NCBI RefSeq assembly: GCF_014696715.1
Contig: NZ_JACJQO010000022.1
Coordinates: 558,001-622,000 of the forward strand
Length of the DNA stretch: 64,000 nucleotides
Reading direction: 5' to 3'
Source: Pseudanabaena sp. FACHB-2040
GTDB lineage: Bacteria > Cyanobacteriota > Cyanobacteriia > Phormidesmidales > Phormidesmidaceae
This document shows, in pieces, positions 58,903 to 64,000 of this stretch. Each line of letters starts with the position of its first letter. Position 1 is the stretch's first letter. The translations under genes and the position numbers were made by a program. The notes under the pieces are model-generated. The model was given only the letters and a program-made list of their open reading frames with translations, ran no database searches and was not told the DNA's origin.

Positions 58903-61089
58903 ATGGCGCATACCGCTCAACGCCAAACTTCTTCTACTCAAACAGGTACCGCAACTGCTCTAGTCGTTGCCACTAAGCCCACTCTGGGTCTACGGCGGCT
59001 GGTCGCTTGGGCCTTGGAGGTTAGCCTGCTGGTGGGCAGTGCCGCTTTGCCCTGGGCCATTGGAGAAGCGGTAAGACAAACGACTGATTCTGGAGTTCCT
59101 CTCAATCCTGCAGTCTCTAGAGTTGAAGGTGCGATCGCACGTACCCTCAACCTGCCCAAGCAGCCCCGCCTTACCCAAGTGCCGCCACTCACCAATCTGC
59201 TCTGGTTTAGCGCCCTAGGGCTGCCGCTGGTGCTGGCAGGCTCCCAACTGTACTGGCTGGCCAGCACTGGCAAAACGCTACCCAAGCACTGGCTGGGCCT
59301 GCGCGTCGTAACGCGAGACGGATCGCCACCAGGGGGCCTGCGCACTCTGCAGCGAGAATTGAGCCGTTGGGGACTGCCGCTAGTAGTCGCCTATGGCCTC
59401 TGGTTCGGCAGTGGTGCTTTTCCCCAAATCGGTCTGCTGGGACTCTTGGCAGGGCTGGCGCTGGCGGCAGAAGGCGGCACAGGCTGGCTGAACCGCGCGC
59501 GTCGCCCCTGGCATGATTTGCTGGCAGGCACTCAGGTAGTTGCTGCAGGCGTGTATTTTCCTGTTAAGCGACTGGCTACAGACAGCTATCGAGAGGTGAC
59601 AGTCTCAGCCTACTCAGCCGAACCCTTTTATGGCAGCGCACTGCCCTATGCTGAGCCTGAGGGGGGAGTGAGTTCTGTGGTTTTGCTGCCCTTGGGTAGG
59701 AGACCCCCTGGCAGGGGGCAGTGGGTGCGCCAGTATCCAATCCTCGTGCTGGGTGGGCTGGTGCTGGGCGGGCTGAGCATTTTGATGGTGGGCATAGTCG
59801 GCACCCAAATCTACACTCAGCAGCAGGTGAACCAGCGCAGTAGCCAGCAGCAGACCGACGACCTGTTTTTGGCCCTGGTTGATACCCTCAGCACTCGAGC
59901 CAGCCGCCCAGAGGAGCAGCAGGCCGCCATTTTAGCCCTAGCCAGCACCCAGGATTCCCGCGCGATTCCGCTGCTAGTTGACCTACTATCCCAGGCTCAA
60001 GCGCCGCAGGTGCTAGAAGCACTGCAGCAGGGACTAGTGACTCTGGGGCCAGAGACTCTGCCCCACCTACAGCGGCTAAATCAGTCCTTGGCCAATGATA
60101 TTGCTGCCTTGCCCCCCGACCAACGCCTGATCTCCCAGCAGCGGCAGCAGACGGTGAAGCGCACTTTGGCCAAACTCCTAACGCTCTACAGCGGTCAACT
60201 TCAAGGCACTCAACTGAGCCGCACCTATTTGGGGAAAGTGGTAGAGAGCCCAGATGCTTTTACGCTAGTGCTAGATCAGGTCGATCTAGCCGGGGTGGTC
60301 TGGCAAGGATCGATTCTGTCGGGAGCGAGCTTTCGCCAAGCTCACTTTTTTGCCGCAGGGCCAGACCAGAGACCCGATACTTATGACGATTGGGTGGCCG
60401 ACTTGAGTGGTTCCGACTTGACTGAGGCTGATTTTTCGGGCGCTCGCTTGCGGTATGTGCTCCTCCAAGGAAGCAGCCTGCTGCGGGCCACCCTCAGCGG
60501 TAGCGAAGCGGCTTTTGCCGATTTTTCAGAGGCGAATTTGAGCAGTGCCCAGTTAATCAGCGCCAACCTCAGCCAGACCCTGCTCGTGAACGCTAGCCTA
60601 GTAGGCGCAGACCTGACGGAGAGTAACTTATCTAGAGCCAACTTGACCGCTGCTCGCCTGCATCAGGCCCAGGGCACCGGGGCTAACCTCGAAGGCGCAA
60701 ATCTGACCCGAGTGGAGGGCCGCGAGGCCAACTTAAGCAACGCCAACCTGAGCGGAGCAACCCTGACTCAGGCGGATCTGAGCGATAGCCAGTTGGCAGG
60801 CGCTAATTTCAGCGGGGCTAACCTGGAAAATGCTCGCCTACATAGGACTAATTTGCAGGCAGCCAATTTTCGGGGGGCTAACTTGAGCGGTACAGACTTT
60901 CAAGATGCTGTTTTTTCCTCGCCGACAGCTCTGGCTCCTGACAGTTTTATTGAGTCACTGCCTAATTCACAGCCCCAGGAAACGTTGACAAGCGTAGATT
61001 TTTCCAGGGCGCAAAACCTGGCTCCGGAGCAGATTGCCTATATCTGCAGGCAAGGGGGCATTCATCCGGTCTGCCCTCTCAATCCATAA
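58903..61089 (+). CDS. RDD membrane domain fused to HEAT-like and pentapeptide repeats
   Basis: 728 residues. Residues 25-225 are an RDD-type membrane module (LGLRRLVAWALEVSLLVGSA, WLGLRVVTRDGSPPGGL, ARRPWHDLLAGTQVV), next comes one more membrane helix (PILVLGGLVLGGLSILMVGI), a HEAT-like helical stretch (AAILALASTQDSRAIPLLVD, about 335-400) and from about 450 a long run of pentapeptide repeats of the A(N/D)LxX type (ADFSEANLSSAQLISANLSQ and many similar). The last part RAQNLAPEQIAYICRQGGI is non-repeat. Pentapeptide helices often serve as binding scaffolds. Three-module composition is uncommon; role unknown. Confidence 0.85.
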   Translation: MAHTAQRQTSSTQTGTATALVVATKPTLGLRRLVAWALEVSLLVGSAALPWAIGEAVRQTTDSGVPLNPAVSRVEGAIARTLNLPKQPRLTQVPPLTNLLWFSALGLPLVLAGSQLYWLASTGKTLPKHWLGLRVVTRDGSPPGGLRTLQRELSRWGLPLVVAYGLWFGSGAFPQIGLLGLLAGLALAAEGGTGWLNRARRPWHDLLAGTQVVAAGVYFPVKRLATDSYREVTVSAYSAEPFYGSALPYAEPEGGVSSVVLLPLGRRPPGRGQWVRQYPILVLGGLVLGGLSILMVGIVGTQIYTQQQVNQRSSQQQTDDLFLALVDTLSTRASRPEEQQAAILALASTQDSRAIPLLVDLLSQAQAPQVLEALQQGLVTLGPETLPHLQRLNQSLANDIAALPPDQRLISQQRQQTVKRTLAKLLTLYSGQLQGTQLSRTYLGKVVESPDAFTLVLDQVDLAGVVWQGSILSGASFRQAHFFAAGPDQRPDTYDDWVADLSGSDLTEADFSGARLRYVLLQGSSLLRATLSGSEAAFADFSEANLSSAQLISANLSQTLLVNASLVGADLTESNLSRANLTAARLHQAQGTGANLEGANLTRVEGREANLSNANLSGATLTQADLSDSQLAGANFSGANLENARLHRTNLQAANFRGANLSGTDFQDAVFSSPTALAPDSFIESLPNSQPQETLTSVDFSRAQNLAPEQIAYICRQGGIHPVCPLNP

Positions 61090-61132
61090 TAGGATTCTGA
61101 AGTAGAACGCTTTTCTCTATTGGTGCTAACCC

Positions 61133-61492
61133 ATGCAACGCACCCGCCTCAGTACACTGTTTGACACGGCAAGCAATCAGCTCAACCGCTGGCTGTTTAA
61201 CCCCTGGCGCAGGATATCAATCCTTGTCATTAGCCTGCTGGGAGGCAACTTTTTTGGGGTTGCGATCGCAGCTGTCGCCGGACAGGCCGCACAGCAAGAC
61301 ATTATTCTTGCTGCGATTTTGATGGTTATCAATGAACTTATTAGCCGCTTGATCTATGGCCGCAGTTGGCGCAGACCTGGCCAAGACCGAAACGAGCCTA
61401 TTTCTATCCCGCTCTTTTATGAATCTCTCAATGCCTTCAAGATAGGCACTATGTATGCGCTAGCGGCAGAAGCCTTTAAGTTGGGCAGCTAA
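61133..61492 (+). CDS. ycf20: Ycf20 family protein (DUF565)
   Basis: 119 residues, two to three membrane helices (ISILVISLLGGNFFGVAIA, then DIILAAILMVINELISRLIY and IGTMYALAAEAFKLG). RTRLSTLFDTASNQLNRWLF at the start and RLIYGRSW/FYESLNAFKIGTMYAL are the Ycf20 marks. In plants Ycf20-like proteins affect photoprotection; cyanobacterial role not firm. The stop overlaps the KDPG aldolase stop by four bases on the other strand. Confidence 0.92.
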   Translation: MQRTRLSTLFDTASNQLNRWLFNPWRRISILVISLLGGNFFGVAIAAVAGQAAQQDIILAAILMVINELISRLIYGRSWRRPGQDRNEPISIPLFYESLNAFKIGTMYALAAEAFKLGS

Positions 61493-62124
61493 GTCGCCAG
61501 ACGTTGCAGCAATGCTTCAATTTGCTGGGCAATCCCTGTCCAGTCGCGCTTTTGTACTTGTGCCGGGGGAAATAGCGATCCAGACAGGCCAATTGCGATC
61601 GCACCTGCCTCTAGTAGGGCCTGAGCATTATCTGGAGTCACACCGCCTGTAGGAATCAGGGGAATAGCAGGCAGCGGTCCCTGTAGACTGCGAATGTAGG
61701 CCGCTCCGCCGACAGCGCTGATCGGAAACACCTTGACCCCGGCAGCCCCTGCTCTCCAGGCAGTGACAATTTCAGTCGGCGTTAGCGCTCCAGCCACCAT
61801 TGGGACAGCCCGCTCCAGCCCCAACTCCAGTAGAGAAACATCCGTAAAGGGGCTAAAGCCAAACTGGGCTCCGACTGCGATCGCCTGTTTCGCCTCTGCC
61901 AGGGTCAGCAAAGTCCCAGCCCCAATCCAGCAATGCGGCAGATCCTGGCGCAGATAACCAACCAGTTCCTCAGGCTGCTCGCTGTCCCAAGTAATCTCGA
62001 TCAGCCGCACTCCTCCCTGTTCTGCTGCTCGCGCCATTTCCAGCCCGGTAGCTAGGTCAGGAGCGCGAATGACCGCCAGCAGACGATGTTTTTTCAGCAG
62101 GTTGAGCCAGTCTTGACAATCCAT
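61489..62124 (-). CDS. eda: KDPG/KHG aldolase
   Basis: Entner-Doudoroff enzyme splitting 2-keto-3-deoxy-6-phosphogluconate into pyruvate and glyceraldehyde-3-phosphate. TIM-barrel marks: LLAVIRAPDLATGLEMARA, VRLIEITWDSEQPEELVG (catalytic Glu), IGAGTLLTLAEAKQAIAVGA, FGFSPFTDV, AGVKVFPISAVGG (Schiff-base Lys in KVFP, where many relatives have KFFPA) and IPLIPTGGVTPDNA. The ATG at 62124 is used; a TTG two codons earlier is unlikely. 211 residues is normal. The unusual segment PISAVGG after the Lys may mean altered substrate specificity (inference). Confidence 0.87.
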   Translation of the reverse strand: MDCQDWLNLLKKHRLLAVIRAPDLATGLEMARAAEQGGVRLIEITWDSEQPEELVGYLRQDLPHCWIGAGTLLTLAEAKQAIAVGAQFGFSPFTDVSLLELGLERAVPMVAGALTPTEIVTAWRAGAAGVKVFPISAVGGAAYIRSLQGPLPAIPLIPTGGVTPDNAQALLEAGAIAIGLSGSLFPPAQVQKRDWTGIAQQIEALLQRLAT

Positions 62125-62210
62125 AAGCAAACAGGAGATGGACTGTAGGGGCAGGTTGCGCTAGGAGACTGTAACAGTTGCAGAGCCCAAGCCTGTCCAG
62201 ATGTCTTCAG

Positions 62211-62241
62211 AAAAAGAAAGAGACGCGATTAATCGCGTCTC
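62211..62241 (-). terminator. Terminator of ftsH, also an interspersed palindrome
   Basis: gagacgcgatt joined directly to its reverse complement forms an 11-bp palindrome (62220-62241), followed on the minus strand by tttctttttc. It sits 50 bp beyond the ftsH stop. The same kind of gagacgcgatt palindrome is a familiar interspersed repeat in cyanobacterial genomes, so it may be both. Confidence 0.8.
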
Positions 62242-62291
62242 TACAATGGACTAATTTACTTTGAATCAGATCATCCTGCCTCAGGCCAGGA

Positions 62292-64000
62292 CTAGACGAT
62301 AGAAGCCATCTTCACATCGTTAGTGGCCAGCAGGTGCTGCAGTTCTTCCGCGTCTACGGTTTCTTTTTCCACCAGCATGTCAGCCAGTTTGTCCAGCACA
62401 TGGCGGTTTTCGGTCAACACGCTCTTAGCTCGGATATAGGCTTCGTCTACCAGTTCCCGTACTTCTTCGTCGATGGCAGCAGCAGTCTCTTCCGAGAAGT
62501 CGCGCTCGGCGTTGATGTCGCGGCCCAAGAACATATTGCCCTGCTGACGGCCCAGGGCTACAGGCCCTAAGCGATCGCTCATACCAAAGCGGGTAACCAT
62601 CTGACGAGCGACCCGAGCTACCTGCTGCAGGTCGTTAGACGCACCCGTGGTGACTTCCTCTTCGCCGAAGATAACTTCTTCAGCAATGCGGCCTCCCAGA
62701 GCGACAGCCATCTGATTCTGCAGGTAAGAGCGAGAGTAGAGACCAGACTCTAAACGATCTTCGCTAGGGGTGAACCAGGTCAAACCGCCAGCTCGACCGC
62801 GAGGAATGATGCTGATCTTCTGCACTGGGTCGTAGTCGGGCATCAGGGCACCCACCAGAGCGTGTCCAGCTTCGTGGTAGGCAACGAGCTGCTTGCGCTT
62901 TTCGCTCATTACCCGGTCTTTCTTCTCAGGGCCTGCCAGCACCCGATCAATGGCATCGTTAACCTCATCCATCGAGATCTCGGTGAGGTTGCGGCGAGCC
63001 GCGAGAATAGCTGCTTCGTTGAGCAGATTAGAGAGGTCGGCTCCAGTAAAGCCAGGAGTCCGGCGGGCAATTTTTTCTAGGTCTACGTCCGTAGCAAAGG
63101 TCTTGCCGCGAGCGTGGACGTTGAGGATTTCCAGACGACCTGCGTAGTCAGGCCGGTCAACCACAACTTGACGGTCAAATCGTCCCGGACGCAGCAGCGC
63201 CGCATCTAACACGTCGGGCCGGTTGGTCGCAGCAATGATGATGATGCCATTGTTGCCCTCAAAACCATCCATTTCAGTGAGAAGCTGGTTGAGGGTTTGC
63301 TCGCGCTCGTCGTTGCCGCCGCCGAGACCTGCGCCCCGCTGACGGCCCACCGCATCAATCTCGTCGATAAACACGATACAGGGCGCGTTGGACTTGGCCT
63401 GTTCAAACAGGTCGCGCACCCGCGAAGCGCCTACCCCGACAAACATCTCAACGAACTCAGAACCGGAGATGGAGAAGAAAGGCACACCGGCCTCACCCGC
63501 TACCGCTCGGGCCAGCAGGGTTTTACCCGTTCCAGGAGGCCCCACCAGCAGCACGCCTTTGGGAATTTTGGCTCCGACGGCAGTAAAGCGGTCGGCATTC
63601 TTCAGGAAGTCAACGACTTCAGCTAGCTCTAGCTTGGCCTGGTCAATGCCAGCGACATCGCCAAAGGTAACTTGGGTCTGAGGCTCCATCTGCACCCGAG
63701 CTTTGGACTTGCCGAAGTTCATGGCTTGGCTACCAGGGCCGCTTTGCGCTCGCCGCAGCACAAAGAACAGCACCACCAGCAGCATGATCGGAATCAGCAA
63801 GGTGCTAAAGGCACGAACCCAGACGCTGTCGTCGCTTTGGGGCAGCACGACAATATCGACATTGTTGTCTTCCAGAAGATCAATTAGTTCTGGATCGTTG
63901 GGCAGGTTGACGATTACCTGACCGTTACCCTCGGGATCAGTGAATCGAGCACGAGTACGATCAGAGCTGATGTTGACCCGCTCGACCTGGTTGCTTTCAA
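62292..64000 (-). CDS. ftsH: ATP-dependent zinc metalloprotease FtsH, 5' end outside the window
   Basis: Membrane AAA protease; photosynthetic FtsH complexes remove damaged D1 from photosystem II. The frame is open to the right edge, so the first part of the periplasmic/lumenal domain is missing. Visible: the second membrane helix ([20 protein letters not shown]), AAA module with Walker [21 protein letters not shown], Walker [18 protein letters not shown], the arginine region [20 protein letters not shown], zinc motif [20 protein letters not shown] and the downstream Asp in [21 protein letters not shown] start codon inside the window at 63848 (GTG) would cut off the conserved N-terminal domain and is not the true start. 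Confidence 0.97.
   Translation of the reverse strand, partial: ESNQVERVNISSDRTRARFTDPEGNGQVIVNLPNDPELIDLLEDNNVDIVVLPQSDDSVWVRAFSTLLIPIMLLVVLFFVLRRAQSGPGSQAMNFGKSKARVQMEPQTQVTFGDVAGIDQAKLELAEVVDFLKNADRFTAVGAKIPKGVLLVGPPGTGKTLLARAVAGEAGVPFFSISGSEFVEMFVGVGASRVRDLFEQAKSNAPCIVFIDEIDAVGRQRGAGLGGGNDEREQTLNQLLTEMDGFEGNNGIIIIAATNRPDVLDAALLRPGRFDRQVVVDRPDYAGRLEILNVHARGKTFATDVDLEKIARRTPGFTGADLSNLLNEAAILAARRNLTEISMDEVNDAIDRVLAGPEKKDRVMSEKRKQLVAYHEAGHALVGALMPDYDPVQKISIIPRGRAGGLTWFTPSEDRLESGLYSRSYLQNQMAVALGGRIAEEVIFGEEEVTTGASNDLQQVARVARQMVTRFGMSDRLGPVALGRQQGNMFLGRDINAERDFSEETAAAIDEEVRELVDEAYIRAKSVLTENRHVLDKLADMLVEKETVDAEELQHLLATNDVKMASIV

Noticed and set aside
1-64000. tRNA or rRNA genes
   Set aside because: No T-loop/acceptor pattern or rRNA segment was noticed while reading the spacers; a covariance-model scan (tRNAscan-SE, Infernal) would be decisive.

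Overview
The window is chromosomal DNA of a cyanobacterium. The evidence is the cytochrome b6f pair petB-petD, a PSII-type carboxyl-terminal processing protease, a COP23-type protein, a Ycf20 homologue, acyl-lipid desaturases of the DesA and DesC types, a photosynthetic-lineage FtsH, and the octamer GCGATCGC (HIP1) scattered all through it. Gene style (many long intergenic spacers, short interspersed palindromes, several gene remnants) suggests a filamentous Leptolyngbya/Phormidium-like genome; that placement is inference. Nearly all of the window is ordinary host chromosome; I see no prophage, CRISPR array, rRNA or tRNA.

1-7.1 kb: the 5' part of a delta-9 desaturase (desC), divergent from an unusual TetR regulator whose C-terminal half looks like a dead tyrosine recombinase. 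Then a YgiD-type extradiol dioxygenase, a decayed glutathionyl-hydroquinone reductase gene, and a tight two-gene unit of an ATP-grasp ligase and a PLP-dependent decarboxylase that probably makes a small amino-acid-derived molecule. 7.1-16.4 kb: an NrtA/B/D-like ABC importer (minus strand), thioredoxin, YaiI, a tiny protein made of nine-residue repeats, a large hydrolase with five C-terminal NPDV repeats, a cyclophilin and a GH1 beta-glucosidase.

16.6-29 kb: KtrB-type potassium channel subunit, a one-piece MntA-HepT toxin-antitoxin protein, a cell-wall amidase, delta-12 desaturase desA, a GTPase with a DUF697-like tail, a lipoprotein, then a molybdate locus: a ribbon-helix-helix/Mop regulator divergent from modA across a 15-bp perfect inverted repeat, followed by a modB-modC fusion, with a Uma2-family gene between them on the other strand. 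A guanine deaminase-like enzyme follows.

29-43 kb: MoeB-rhodanese and a JAMM peptidase (a sulfur-carrier style pair), murF, cyanobacterial proteins of unknown role, a 238-bp MITE-like element with 20-bp terminal inverted repeats and a 6-bp target duplication, a holin-like membrane protein, a YpfJ metallopeptidase, an aquaporin remnant, COP23 and an MscS channel. 43-64 kb: a secreted esterase-like protein, GNAT, threonine synthase, an EGY-like site-2 protease, a metallo-beta-lactamase-fold protein with a degenerate metal site, an operon of a CtpA-like protease and an HD phosphohydrolase divergent from petBD, an RsbW-like kinase domain protein, a glycosyltransferase, an RDD/pentapeptide protein, ycf20, KDPG aldolase, and ftsH running off the right edge.

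Start codons were moved inward from the longest frame where an upstream Shine-Dalgarno sequence or an ATG made a better start; each case is stated. All functional calls rest on motif and family recognition by eye; no search was run.
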